NCBI GenBank assembly: GCA_017163975.1
Contig: JAFFSR010000344.1
Span: 434,001-498,000 of the forward strand
Length of the DNA stretch: 64,000 nt
DNA from: Anastatus disparis
Taxonomy: Eukaryota > Arthropoda > Insecta > Hymenoptera > Eupelmidae
Direction: 5' to 3'
Under the pieces are notes generated by a model that did no database searches, was not told the DNA's origin, and saw nothing but the letters and a program-made list of their open reading frames with translations. Shown one piece after another: positions 24,327 through 37,307 of this stretch (within the stretch, counting starts at the first letter, position 1; the number at the start of each line of letters is the position of its first letter). Made by a program: the position numbers and the translations under genes.

Positions 24327-24722
24327 AAATATTAAACCACGGGCCTGGCAAGTTCTTCTGTAGATATTTAGTAAAATTTAATATATTTTAAAGCACTTGA
24401 AAATAAAAAGATAGTGTGATGAGATAGAGAATACATAATTTTATTTTATTAAAAGTATTACAATTGAAATGGGTATCTTTCTTTCCTGAAAGTTTCAAAA
24501 AGGCATAAATAATTTTGAAGTTGATGAAATTTTTTATTAAATATGTCTTTCATCAGGAATAAAATAAAATATATATCACTAAGATCAAGTATAGTTCATC
24601 AGTGTTTAAGTAGTAATATTCACTCATAAATAAAATAATAAGTTGATCTAATATATCATTTTATTCTTTCATTTTTGATGTGTACTATCATCGCTATCTT
24701 CATCTCAATAATCACTTTTTTT
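24327..24722. repeat. Right arm of the palindromic element split by Copia
   Basis: Reverse complement of 13526-13925. Confidence 0.85.
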
Positions 24723-24783
24723 CATAAATTATTTGGGAAAGTTTTTCCAAACATTCGTCTATCAAAGAGAACATAAATTGAAC

Positions 24784-25430
24784 ATTTTATGAATTTTATA
24801 TCATTAAAAAGAAAGACATGAATACAGAAGTACTCGACGATTGCTTCATTGATTTCAAAACTCTCTTTAGCCAAAACTGTAAATATTTCATGAATTTTAT
24901 ATTATTAAAAAGAATGAATTGAATACAGAAGTACTCGACAGTTGCTTGATTGATTTCAAAACTTTCTTAAGCAAAAACTATAGTAATATAAATCTATCAT
25001 ATAATCTATAAACTATATAAATCTAGTAAAAGGTATAAACTTAATAATAATTACTCAATTTATTTCAGTACTCTCAAGAACTGAAATTAAAAAAAAATAT
25101 GATGTATGTAGTAGAAAAAAAAGAAATATTTAGAAAAAATGTTCCAAAGAATACTATACTGTTTAATAACTAAACTCGCCTAAAATATACTTTTTTAAAA
25201 GTAATAATAACATAATAAAAAAGTATTCATCAGTTTGAATAATGACTTAAAACAAAAAATAACAGACATAATATTCAAAAGCTTTGAAGAAATTTTATTA
25301 CATTCGAAAATTAAAAAATAGTGCAATGATATTTTTATTAATTTAATATTATTTTAAAAAGAATGAATTAAATACAGAAGTATTCGACGATTGCTCAATT
25401 GATTTTAAAACATTCTTAATAAATATTAAT
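24784..25430. repeat. 101-bp repeat, two tandem copies and one distant
   Basis: ATGAATTTTATATNATTAAA...AATACAGAAGTACTCGACG recurs with 101-bp spacing (24791 and 24892). A third, partial copy starts at about 25340. The DNA between (24990-25340) is AT-rich and I see nothing else in it. Confidence 0.7.
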
Positions 25431-25462
25431 ATGCATGGAAAAAATTGTCATAAAACGTCCTA
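25421..25462. repeat. Palindrome arm flanking Helitron 1, left
   Basis: AAAAATTGTCATAAAACGTC here is the reverse complement of GACGTTTTATGACAATTTTT at about 29609. The Helitron and TA runs lie between them. Confidence 0.75.
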
Positions 25463-26082
25463 TAGATATATATATATACATATATATATATGCCTGTGTG
25501 TGTATGTGGGTGTGCGCGCATGTGAATATATCTCTCTATATTATATCTCTCTATATTATATAGTTGTAAGGAAATTTTCTACGACCAAGCTCCTCCCCTT
25601 CTCTTCTTTTCCTCATCCTCTTACCTAATCTTGATCCTCTTTTTTTCCCTTATTTTTTACGTTATTTTACGTTATTTGTTCCTCTTCCTTTTCTTTTCCT
25701 TTTCCCTTCCTCCCCTCTTCTTTTTCTCTTCTTTTGAGTTTCCTCATGCCTTCATTTTCTCTTCCTTTTCTCTTCCTCAAAAAATCCATCACTTTTTTCC
25801 GTTATTTTTACGTTATTTTAGGTCATTTTTGCTCCTCCTCGGGTAAATCCTCAAATTTTACCTTTTTTTTTGTGTTATTTTACGTTATTTTACGTTTTTG
25901 TACCTCTTCCTTAGCTGCTCCTTAGCTCATCCCCTTTGATTTTCAATTTCATTCAAATCCTATCATTTAAAAAGCTTCTTGCTAATTTTTATTGTTTGCA
26001 CCTACTGCTTTTACTTTAAATATATAGAACAAACATATTAAGTTAATAATTTTTATGATAAATTTTATAAAATGTACAATTA

Positions 26083-27691
26083 TTGCTTAAAAGAATAAAT
26101 GACATCAAACATGGTAAAATGGAAATTCCGCAAGCCCCCTGTGCAGGCAGGCGCATAACCTCCACTACTAATTATTTTGTTGAAGATTTTAATGAAAATA
26201 AAGAAAATAATGCTTTATTTGAACTTAATAATATTTTTATTAATGAATATATATCTTGTAAAGATTTTGGTTTACCTGAACCAAAAATAAATTCAATTAC
26301 TTTGAACAATAATCATCATGATGAAATAGAAAGCAAAAAAAAAAATTTTAATTAATGTATAATAAATTAAACGATGAACAAAAATTAATTTTTGAAATTT
26401 TAACTGAAAAAGATAATAAAAAAATATATTTTATCGATGGTCCTGGAGGAACAGGAAAAACTTTTTTATATAAAACTTTAATATTTTATTGTATATCAAT
26501 TAATAAAAAAATTTTGTCTATGGCTCGGACTGGTATTGCATCTACTTTATTACCTAAAGGAATGACAAGTCATAAGACTTTTAGATCACCTTTAAATTTA
26601 AATACAATTAAAAATGCATTTTTAGAATTACAATAAGATAAAAAAAAATTAAGAGAAGCTGATACAATAATATGGGATGAAGCATCAATGATTCCAAAAA
26701 AGCATTAGAAATAGTTAATAATACATTAAAAGATGTTTGTAATAGTAATTTTCTTGTTGGTGGAAAATTAATTATTTTAGGTGGTGATTTTCGACAAATT
26801 TCACCAGTTGTTAAACATGGGAATAAAAATTTAATTATAGAAGAAACAATAAAAAGTTCATATTTATGGCAATTTTTTAGTATATTAAAATTAACAAAAT
26901 AATATTCGATCTAAAAATAAAAAATTTGCTTCATTTCTATTACAAATTGGTAATAGCAAAATAAACCCTTTCATAATTCCAAACAAATTACAAACTAACG
27001 ATATTTGTTCTAAAATTTATTCAAATATTAATAAAAATTGTTGCAAAGAAAAAATTATATTAGCTCCTCATAATGAAGATATTGATAATTTAAATAAAAA
27101 AGTATTAAATTTATTAAATGGAAAAACTGAAACATATTATAGTATTGATTACGCTATGCATAAAGGTGTTGATCAAACTGATGATAACATTTATTTGAAT
27201 TACCAGATAGAATTTTTAAATAAAATTAAAGAAGGTTTACCACCTCATAAATTAATTTAAAAGTTAATGCTATAGTAATGTTGTTAAGAAATTCAAGTAT
27301 ATCGGAAGGATTATGTAATGCTACACGATTGAAAATTATAAATTTATATAAACATAATATTGAAGCTGAAATAATAACAGGTGATAAAATTAGAAATAAA
27401 GTTTTTATTCCAAAAATTACTTTAAATACAGGAAATAATTCTTCATTACCATTTATTCTTTACAGAAAACAATTTCCAATTATATTAGCATTTGCAATAA
27501 CTATAAATAAATCACAAGGTCAAAGTTTCGATAATGTAGGCTTATTTGTAAGAAGACCATTGTTTTTACATGGTCAATTGTACGTTGCTTTGTCAAGATG
27601 TAAAACTTTTAATAATATCTATATTCAAAATAATTTAGATGATACATCAAAAATAGATAACATTGTTTGGACGGAAATTTTCAATAAATAA
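26083..27691 (+). pseudogene. Helitron PIF1-type helicase remnant
   Basis: The protein would unwind DNA during rolling-circle transposition. It starts with a helitron-type linker (ISCKDFGLPEP, about 26253). It then has Walker A GPGGTGKT (about 26440-26463), TSHKTFRSPLN, Walker B IIWDEAS (about 26668) and GGDFRQISPVVKHG (about 26780). The C-terminal half has LPPHKL, LRNSSISEGLCNATRL (27287 on), FAITINKSQGQSFDNVG and QLYVALSR (about 27590). It is broken by a stop near 26353, a stop near 26635 and frameshifts around 26700, 26900 and 27250. Confidence 0.88.
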
Positions 27692-27849
27692 TTTATTTAA
27701 ATTCTTACCATTTTTATTAATTCATTTCATTTAATTTTAACAATTAATTGATTTTTAAATTTCATTTTGTCGTGTAAATTTGATTCACTTAAAGGGTATT
27801 TTATTTTTATTTCACTAAAATTAAAGATTTTTTTCTTTTGTAAAACTTG

Positions 27850-28140
27850 TTTTAAATTAAATTGAAAGCTAAAACAGTTTCTGCATAGCTGTCAGAAAGT
27901 AATTAGTCGAAAATATCGGAGTGGTAGCTGTTTCGTGAGCCGCGCTACTCATGATGCGATTTTTGTCGACAAAAGCTAACAAATTTTTACTGTGAATATT
28001 AGTGCGTGCGTAGAGCAAGCGATCAGCAAAAGCCACTTCAGTGTCGGGTAGGCAGCTAAGTAAAGAGTTAGTAGACTCTTTCTCTTTCTCTCTCTTTCAC
28101 ATTAGAAAATTGCAATCAATGAAAATGTCAAATAAAACAA
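27850..28140 (+). other. GC-richer, promoter-like or captured segment in Helitron
   Basis: This block (GTAGCTGTTTCGTGAGCCGC ... CGTGCGTAGAGCAAGCGATC) is clearly less AT-rich than its neighbours and ends in a CT tract. No long frame runs through it. It sits upstream of the zinc-finger frame and could be a captured promoter or 5' exon. Confidence 0.35.
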
Positions 28141-28354
28141 AGGTGGACCCCTAAAAAGTCATTGATGTAAATTATTAAATGTGTTATGCTTATTATATTT
28201 TATTTTTTTTTAATATAATAGAAACAGAATAAAATTTAACTTAAATAAAATTATAAATCCCCATATATAAAATATAATTAAAATGTTTCCCAAGTTTTTT
28301 ATAAAATTATTATTTAATGAAAATTAATGTTTAAACTTAATATTAATAGGAAAG

Positions 28355-28591
28355 ATGGATGTATTTCAATGCCCGTTTTGCAAAAATTCTTATTCAACAT
28401 CTGAATTTTTAAAAATACATATAAATAGAATTCATATTAAAACTATAAGTTGTAGAACATGTGGCTTATTTATTAAAATTAAAAATATTAGAAGACATGA
28501 AAGAACTCACGTACAAAAAAAGGAATTATGTATTTATTGTAAGAAAAATTTTAATACGAAATCTAATAAGAAACAAAAATTTACATGCTAA
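28355..28591 (+). CDS. Small C2H2 zinc-finger protein inside the Helitron
   Basis: This 78-codon frame starts at ATG 28355, just after TTAATAG, which could be a splice acceptor. Finger 1 is CPFC followed by 12 residues, then H, four residues and H. Finger 2 is CRTC...HERTH with slightly short spacing. Finger 3 begins CIYCKKNFN but loses its histidines. A one-base slip near 28560 would restore an ending like LIRNKNLHAKK. It could bind nucleic acid, but a captured gene fragment is more likely than a working gene. It lies about 0.66 kb downstream of the helicase on the same strand, in the element's 3' part. Confidence 0.5.
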   Translation: MDVFQCPFCKNSYSTSEFLKIHINRIHIKTISCRTCGLFIKIKNIRRHERTHVQKKELCIYCKKNFNTKSNKKQKFTC

Positions 28592-29545
28592 AAAATAATT
28601 TATTTTTATACAAAATATATGTATGAATTATGTATATATAATTAATATTACATATAAAAATTCCAAGAAGTATTTTCCAGAAATATTATTTTTTATTTAT
28701 AAAAGTAAGTAAAAAATTATATAAAATTTTATAAACAATGATATTAAATGATTTTACAATATTTACAAAAATTAGAACAAAAAGATGAAAAAAATTCTAA
28801 GTATGTTGACAAAAAAAAGGATAATACATAAAAATTTTTTAAATTTCTGTTTTCAAAATTTTTAATCATAATAAAAATAGGTAAAATTTTTTTAATATTC
28901 TAAATTTAGGAATTAAAAAAATTTTTGAATTTCTAAATACTGTTTAATAGTAAGTATAAGTAATATTTTTTTGTATATTTAAATATATTAAATTTAATAT
29001 ACATATTATTTTTAATATTTTATATTTCAGCGAATATATTTAAAAGATGTTATTTTTTATTTTTAATATATGAATAAAAAAATTATTTTTTTCATTTATT
29101 TATTAAAGAAAAAACATTTTTAAAAAATGTGAGTGGAAATAGGCCTCCTGGGGAAACCACTAAATAAAACGCACCTACATATATACCTCAGTATTTAAAA
29201 ATACTAGGTGGTGTGGAAAATATAGAAATATATTTATAATACAAACTTTATAAATTTAATAATATAAGTAAAAAAACAAAAATTTATTAATGCTACGGAC
29301 ATTTATAAGATATTAGTATTTATGAAAATTGGTTCTATATAAACAATAAAAACTTTTATTATATAACATCATATAAATAAGGAAAACAAAAATGGGTTTG
29401 TAATAAATATTTAAATATATTTTTGAGTATCACTTAATATATTTTAATAATTATATTTTTTACAGTTGATGAAAATAAAAAAATAAAGATAATGTAACCT
29501 AAATAACAAATAGGGGTTTGAGCGGAGGAGCAGGGGTACCCCTAG

Positions 29546-29607
<62 letters not shown>

Positions 29608-29817
29608 ACGTTTTATGACAATTTTTCCCACGTATATTAATATGTCAATTCGCATGGACGCACACACATGGGCTTATGAATATATACATATATGTATAAC
29701 TATGTGTGTGTGTGTGTGTGCGCGCGTGTGTGAACTGACATAAAATATCCCATGTATATGTATAAACATATATTCATAAGTCTATGTGTGTGCGTGCATA
29801 CGCCTTGACAGGAATAG

Positions 29818-29872
<55 letters not shown>

Positions 29873-30348
29873 CAAGTACGTGTGTCATGCATGTTAATTG
29901 ACATGAAACGTCCCGTATATAAACCTGTGTGTGTGCGCGCACGTGTGATTTAAAATTAAATATCCCATGTATATGTGTACACAGATATACACACACGTGT
30001 ATATCTGTCTATATTGAAAGTTTTCAGGATGAAATCTGGTATGTAATGAAATTTTCCGGGATTTTCGTGTTTTATCTGGCTTGCCCGGAAAGCCTGTGTA
30101 TGTAATGACAGTTTCCGGGCAGATTCAGCTTAATTCACAATGTGAAAAAATAATAAATTTATATAGAAGGATGATTATTTCTGTAGTCAGCAAGCAGAAA
30201 ACGAGTGCTTAAGGTCCTCTGAACCAATCAGAGACGCAGGTGATAGATAAAAATTAATTTACACAGGTTTGGGAACCAAAAATAAAACTTCCCCTTCGTC
30301 TGATTGTACAAAACCTTTACAAATCCCGGAAACTTTCGTTGCATACAA

Positions 30349-30401
<53 letters not shown>

Positions 30402-30600
30402 TCGTTTTTATTTAGTTGTATTTTAGTTTGTAAGTATACCAGTCGGTGTACAGGGTTGTTACCCTCTACGGTTGGCAAGATGTGGTATATTTGTAGATGT
30501 AATTTATAAATTGTACTATTGTAAATTACTGGTGAATTAATAAATAAATAAATAAATAAATAAATTGTATTTATAACGTTATTATGCAATATTCCTACTT
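29546..30600. repeat. TA and GT/AC microsatellites with degenerate repeats
   Basis: TA runs lie at about 29546-29606, 29822-29868 and 30350-30400, with GT-rich runs near 29705, 29785 and 29930 and a TAAA run near 30540-30563. Phrases such as GACAT(A/G)AAACGTCC recur beside them. GTATGTAATGAAATTTTCCGG (30040) and its imperfect complement (about 30322-30347) suggest a ~300-bp MITE. Confidence 0.7.
29606..29646. repeat. Palindrome arm flanking Helitron 1, right
   Basis: Reverse complement of 25421-25462. Confidence 0.75.
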
Positions 30601-30602
30601 AC

Positions 30603-33600
30603 TACTCAATGCCTGTATTCACAGTAGCATGGAAGTTCGGCAATTTAAAATTCCACCTGTGATAAATTAATAAGGGTAAAATTTGCTCCAGTATGCTGAA
30701 TCGTGGTTCATGTTTATTCTTGTATCAACCATACTATATAAAATAACAATTTGATATTTTTTCATTTGTCAAGTATTTTATATATAATAGGAGTAAATTC
30801 GTATAACAAGCCATTTAGAGATACCGAGTAATCAGTTCATTATTGCACGGTAGCTTTTTTGTGACCGTTTCATTAATTATAAAAATACTTAATATTAACC
30901 GAAGATTGTTCTAGCAAATGTAATATGCATGCGAAAAGAGCTTGCATCAATTATTCACACTCGTGAAAAATCCCGTGGTTTCAAATCCGATTGCTATAAC
31001 TAAGCGTTTAAAAGACGTATCCTCGATATACTTATATTTCATTCAAGTTCTCAGAAATAGCCCTAGCGTCAATCTCACTAGACGTGCATGTATGATACGA
31101 TATAACCTATCTATTTACACGTGTCTTCTTGACTCGGTATACGATTATATGCATAGTATGATACGACATAAAAAAGCTATTTAAACGTGCATTCATGATT
31201 CGGTTTACGATTATATATAACCTGGTATACGCGTATTAATAGCTAGGTATAAGCTTGTAGTAGTATCCTCGGTATGCATATATGCATAAATAACCGAGCT
31301 ATCAACACGAGCACACACACCTCGGCATAGTAATCTTAGTACGCATACACGCATAAATAACCAAGCTATTTACATGCGCATACTCACCGCGGTATAAACA
31401 GCTCGGTATACTAGCATATCAACCACGCTAAATATACATCGCGGTTGAAACAGCTCGATATACTAGCATATCAACCACGCTAAATATACCCTGCGGTATA
31501 AACAGTTCGGTATACTAGTATATCAACCATGCTAAATATACACCACGGCATAAACAGCTCGGTATACTAGCATATTAACGACGCTAAATATACACCACGG
31601 TATAAACAGCTCGGTATACTAATATGGCGCGCTATTCACCCGCGCATACATGCCTCGCTGTACGAGCATAGGCAACGAGGCATACGTGTATAAAAACAGC
31701 TCGGTATACTAGTATGCCGCGCTATTTACCCGTGTGTACATGCCTCGCTATACGAGCATAGGCAACGAGGCATACGTGTATAAAAATAACTTGGTATACT
31801 AGTTATATACCCAACTTGGGCGTGGTTGATATTTGAGAATAGCTAATTACATCTAAAATTACTATTAGGATTATTTATATAATTTCGGACTTGTATATTT
31901 ATATAATTTTATCCTCTGAGAGGATAAAATGATTGAAAAAATTTCCTATATCTTTGTGAAATATATGCAACCAAAAATGTGCATGTATATTTATTTGTAA
32001 TGATCATAGTTTGGGTATAAGGATTACGTCAACACTTAACTGTGAAATTCTTTATGAATTTTTTTCTTGAAAACTATCAAGTTTAGAAAAAACCTCTGAA
32101 GACAACTTGGTTACAAATAATCTGAGAAAGAAGTGAATGATTTTTAAATTATTATATCTCTTAAAGTGAGAGTTTTTAAAATTTCTCTGTAACACCGAAT
32201 GGATTGATAACATGTAATTTAATCTTCTCAAACATATGACATCTATCATGTGAATAAAATGATGGATTTAAAATTTTTTAATACTTTTTTTTTGTTATTC
32301 AGAACATTAAATGCCTTCAGAAGCTTTTTTTTGAAACCAAATGATTACAGTTTGATTATTTCATGAAGATCATATAAAAATTTTTTCATAAATATTTTTC
32401 TGAGTAAACATCAAATATACTAATAACTTTTTAGAACCTTTTATTTTAAATGGCCTAATGAAGTCCATAGCGTTTGTTATATTATTTATTCAGTTTTAAT
32501 GAAAGGTGGTCGATATTTGAGAATAAAATTTGATTTAGGATTATTGATATAATTTTGGACTTTTCTAATTGAAAAAATTTGATGATTTAGTAAATTTGAT
32601 TTAAGCACGTAGAAAAGTAGTAACATGCTTTTCTTAAACAAAAATCTTCTATATTTTGAATAAAATAATGTTTTCAAAATCATATATTACTCTTTTGCTC
32701 TTTTTTTTTATACTTTAAGTGAGGTTATTTCATAAACATTATTTCATAAATTTTTATGAAATTTTATTTTTTGTTAAAAGTAATTTTAAATAAAATTTTT
32801 TAAAGTCATTATTTATTTCAATTAGCATAATAAAGATATATGCGCTTTTTAACTCATTTTCTTAATTTTAATAAATAGTTTGATTGCACGCATTAAGGAA
32901 CACATGCAGACGAGCTTTGAGACGAGTATAAAATTATCAACGTGACACACGTAATATACGTGCGTTCATATGTGTTAACCGAGGTGTATATTGGGTTTGG
33001 AAATTTGCTTGCCAGCGCCACCACGTGGCCCTTTGGTAAGCTGTGAGAGAAGGATTATATTGCGTACCCTATTTAATCTTGTGTATTTGTAAAATTTTTT
33101 TATGAAGTAAATAAATAAAAATGTAATTATTTGATTATGTTAAACATAACTTTATGACATATCGTTTTAAGGTAAATATATGTCCAGTGCATAATTTATT
33201 CGAAATGATTCACAAAAGATGATTGTTTTGGTGTTCATTTTTCGATAGGTTATAGCTTCAGATACTGCTTTAGAATGGTTAAAAATGTAAACATTGTCAG
33301 CTAGAAAAGCCGTGAAAATTTTTATAAACTCGACTGTTTCATTAATGTACATTATAACATGTGCGATTTTTTCTACAAAAATTCTTCATGTTTCCTTCTT
33401 CCTATGCGAACTAATTTTTTTATCTTTTTTTATACTATTTAATTAAAAAATTACAAAATACTACAATTTTCGTATGCAACCAATGTAATTCTCGAGCAGT
33501 ATCCTTCTCTCACAGCTTATCAATTGGCCACGCGATGGCGCTGACAAGCAAATTTCCAAACCCAATACGTGTATACCGAGTTATTTTTATACACGTATGC

Positions 33601-34900
33601 CTCGTTGCCTATGCTCGTATAGCGAGGCATGTACACATGGGTAAATAGCGCGGCATACTAGTATACCGAGCTATTTTTATACACGTATGCCTCGTTGCCT
33701 ATGTTCGTATAGCGAGGCACGTACACACGGGTAAATAGCGCGGCATACTAGTATACCGAGCTGTTTTTATACACGTATGCCTCGTTGCCTATGCTAGTAT
33801 ACCGAGCTATTTTTATACACGTATACCTCGTTGCCTATGCTCGTATAGCGAGGGATGTACGCGCGGGTGAATAGCGCGCCATATTAGTATACCGAGCTGT
33901 TTATACCGTGGTGTATATTTAGCGTCGTTAATATGTTAGTATACCGAGCTGTTTATGCCGTGGTGTATATTTAGCATGGTTGATATGCTAGTATACCGAA
34001 CTGTTTATACCGCAGGGTATATTTAGCGTTGTTGATATGCTAGTATATCGAGCTGTTTCAACCGCGGTGTATATTTAGCGTGGTTGATATGCTAGTATAC
34101 CGAGCTGTTTATACCGCGGTGAGTATGCGCATGTAAATAGCTTGGTTATTTATGCGTGTATGCGTACTAAGATTACTATGCCGAGGTGTGTGTGCTCGTG
34201 TTGATAGCTCGGTTATTTATGCATATATGCATACCGAGGATACTACTACAAGCTTATACCTAGCTATTAATACGCGTATACCAGGTTATATATAATCGTA
34301 AACCGAATCATGAATGCACGTTTAAATAGCTTTTTTATGTCGTATCATACTATGCATATAATCGTATACCGAGTCAAGAAGACACGTGTAAATAGATAGG
34401 TTATATCGTATCATACATGCACGTCTAATGCGATTGACGCTAGGGCTATTTCTGAGAACTTGAATGAAATATAAGTATATCGAGGATACGTCTTTTAAAC
34501 GCTTAGTTATAGCAATCGGATTTGAAACCACGGGATTTTTCACGAGTGTGAATAATTGATGCAAGCTCTTTTCGCATGCATATTACATTTGCTAGAACAA
34601 TCTTCGGTTAATATTAAGTATTTTTATAATTAATGAAACGGTCACAAAAAAGCTACCGTGCAATAATGAACTGATTACTCGGTATCTCTAAATGGCTTGT
34701 TATACGAATTTACTCCTATTATATATAAAATACTTGACAAATGAAAAAATATCAAATTGTTATTTTATATAGTATAGTTGATACAAGAATAAACATAAAC
34801 CACGATTCAGCATACTGGAGCAAATTTTACCCTTATTAATTTATCACAGGTGGAATTTTAAATTGCCGAACTTCCATGCTACTGTGAATACAGTCAATGA
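30603..34900. mobile_element. Foldback-like element with 1.2-1.3 kb inverted arms
   Basis: Left arm about 30603-31797, right arm about 33573-34900. An 80-codon shadow frame (30942-31184 plus, 34322-34564 minus) is nearly identical in both. The inner part of each arm is built of ~60- and ~110-bp tandem units such as GCTCGGTATACTAGCATATC. The right arm has one unit more. The loop (31800-33570) holds a further inverted repeat (32985-33060 with 33490-33565) and a diverged direct repeat. No transposase is seen. Drosophila FB elements share this layout of long inverted repeats made of subrepeats. Confidence 0.8.
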
Positions 34901-35211
34901 CTGCATAGAATATTATTCGAGTGATAAAGTGTGCATGCTTTCTTATTTAGAATTGAATTTTACTCAGCATAAAAGAATATGATTGAAAAACATCCACCTT
35001 TGTCATAATGATTTTTATTTTTTAACAAATGGATTGCCAAAAAATTGGTGAAATCAGTTTTTTTTTTTAACTTGATTCAAATAAAACTTGTATCAATAGT
35101 ACGACTGTTTGATCCAAACATCGTCTAGAGTTTAAAATCAATAAAATTTTTCAAGAATCTAGCAAATTCTAATTTTTATTTTAAAAAATATTAGTGTCAA
35201 CATTGATACTA

Positions 35212-35881
35212 ACAAGGAGAGTGCATTGCATTTGGGTCTCGGATTTTCTTCTAGCTTTGAGATCTTTTTTCTTACATAAAATCATGAAAAAAGCCGCGTC
35301 CATTCGGTCCAACGCTCGATTTTTTCCGAGTTATGAGCAGTTTTGTCTTTTTTGTTGAAAAAATTGCATCTGCTTTATAATTTTACAGTTTTCGAACTAC
35401 TTATTCTATAAGGTTTTTACTGATTGCATATTAAAGTTGAGATGAAAACCTTTCGATTAAAAAAAAACGTGTCCAAAAAACTCAAGTTTTTAAAAAGTTA
35501 TGAGGGAATAAAAATAGCGTAAATAGTTAGCTGAAAATATGCATAGAAAATAAATGCAACATTTTAGTCAGAAATTCATTTCAGTTTTCATCTCTTCATA
35601 ACTTTTTAACAACTTGAGTTTTTTGGACACGTTTTTTTTTAATCGAAAGGTTTTAATCTCAACTTTAATATGCAATCAGTAAAAACCTTATAGAATAAGT
35701 AGTTCGAAAACTGTAAAATTATAAAGCAGATGCAATTTTTTCAACAAAACAGACAAAACTGTTCATAACTCGGAAAAAATCAAGCGTCGAATGGACGCGG
35801 CTTTTTTCATGATTTTATGTAAGAAAAAAGATCCCAAAGCTAGAAGAAAATCCGAAACCCAAATGCAATGCACACTCTTTG
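35212..35881. mobile_element. 670-bp palindromic MITE
   Basis: The arms are ~300 bp, from GTGCATTGCATTTGGGTCTC on the left to its complement on the right, joined by a ~60-bp loop at about 35520-35580. The ends continue as CAAGGAG/CTCTTTG. It has no coding sequence. Confidence 0.85.
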
Positions 35882-36115
35882 TAAGTTAAAAATATTTATA
35901 CTGTATGTATATATATATATATATAACTTACAAAATATTTTTTTCTCATTAACGATTACAATGTAATTTATGTCAGAAAAATTTTATTTAAAAAAATCTA
36001 CACAGCTTTAATCTACAAAAACAGAATGCAATATCACACAGGTGGATATCTGTTAACTGCTCAATGACTGGATAGAATATTACTCGAATAATAGTGTGCA
36101 TGCTTTCTTATTTAA

Positions 36116-36847
36116 AGTATCAAGCCTGAAATAAAGTCTAAAAAAAATTAAATTTAAATGTAATGATAAATTTTTTTTTCTTATACTATTAATTTATGAA
36201 ACTTTTTTTATCTTGAATATATATTAAATATAAGGCTTTAATCCATGAATAATTTCGAAAGACCTCATCTGATGGTTAAAATCATTATCTCTTGTCGATG
36301 AATTGATTTTTTCTATTTTTGTAGTTGCTGCAGGAATTCTCAGCCAATTTTTAACCAATCGACTTAGAAATTTGCAGAGATCTTTAATTTATATATCTTC
36401 ACAAGTTTACTCGCCTGGAATTTTGATAAAACAAGCTTAAGTGAATGTTGAATAAAATTACTTACATAAAATTTTTAAGAAATACCTTTTTTTTCTACTA
36501 TTTTAAACTTTTTCCAAACCAAGCCTTGTTAATTCATTTTTTTTAGAAAACTGAAACAATAAACTTGTAAAGATATATAAATTGAAGAATTTCTGCAAAT
36601 TTTGAAGTCAATTTGTTGAAAATTGGCCGAGAAATTCTACGGCAACTAAGAAAATAGACAAAATTAATTAATCGACAAAAGAAAAGGATTTTAACTATCG
36701 GATAAGGTCTTTTGAAATTATTCATGGATTAAGGTCTTATATTTAATATATATTAAAAAAAAACTTTCATCAATTAATATCATTAAAAAAAATTTATCAT
36801 TACATTTAAATTAAATTTTTTTTTACTCTATCCCAGGCCTGATACCT
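36116..36847. mobile_element. ~730-bp palindromic MITE
   Basis: It is bounded by AGTATCAAGCCTG and CAGGCCTGATACCT. The arms are about 340 bp and clearly diverged, with the loop near 36480-36500. The matching site in copy A of the surrounding duplication (about 34945) lacks it. Confidence 0.8.
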
Positions 36848-37126
36848 CAAAATTGAATTTGACTTAGCGTCAAACAATATGATTAAAAAATATCCACCTG
36901 TGTCAAACGAACTTTTATTTTTTAACAAATAGATTTCCAACAAATTGATAGAATCTGTTGGCCTTTTTTTAACCCGATTCTGATATAACTTGCAACAATA
37001 ATTGTACAATTGTTTCATCTAAATATTATCTAGATTTTATAACCAATAAAATTTTTCAAGTATCAACATTCAATTATTATTAAAAAAGTATTGTTTTTAA
37101 CATTAATAATAAGTTAAACATATTCA

Positions 37127-37168
<42 letters not shown>

Positions 37169-37307
37169 CATACAACATATTTATTTCTGTTTATGTTTAA
37201 AAACTTTTATTGATTCTAAAATCTAGAAAATATTTTGAATCAACTTCAGACTGTTTTTAAAAAAATTTTTTTAACATTAATAAGTTAACAATATTCATAC
37301 TGTATAT

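Larger units (their letters stand above)
25463..29545 (+). mobile_element. Helitron with PIF1 helicase remnant and C2H2 zinc-finger frame
   Basis: The 3' terminus is the hairpin AGGGGTACCCCT (29532-29543) ending CTAG (29542-29545) before T. The helicase is on the same strand. The 5' end is uncertain and should lie within 25463-25560. A pyrimidine-rich block with TTACGTTATTTTACG repeats occupies 25580-25930. No Rep (HUH) domain is present, so the element is internally deleted and depends on others. Confidence 0.7.

Noticed and set aside
29700..29996. Cys/His/Tyr-rich minus-strand frame
   Set aside because: It is produced by GT and TA microsatellites, not zinc fingers.
30942..31184. 80-codon frame present in both arms of the foldback element
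   Set aside because: The conservation reflects the inverted repeat. The frame contains the arm's subrepeat words and matches no family.
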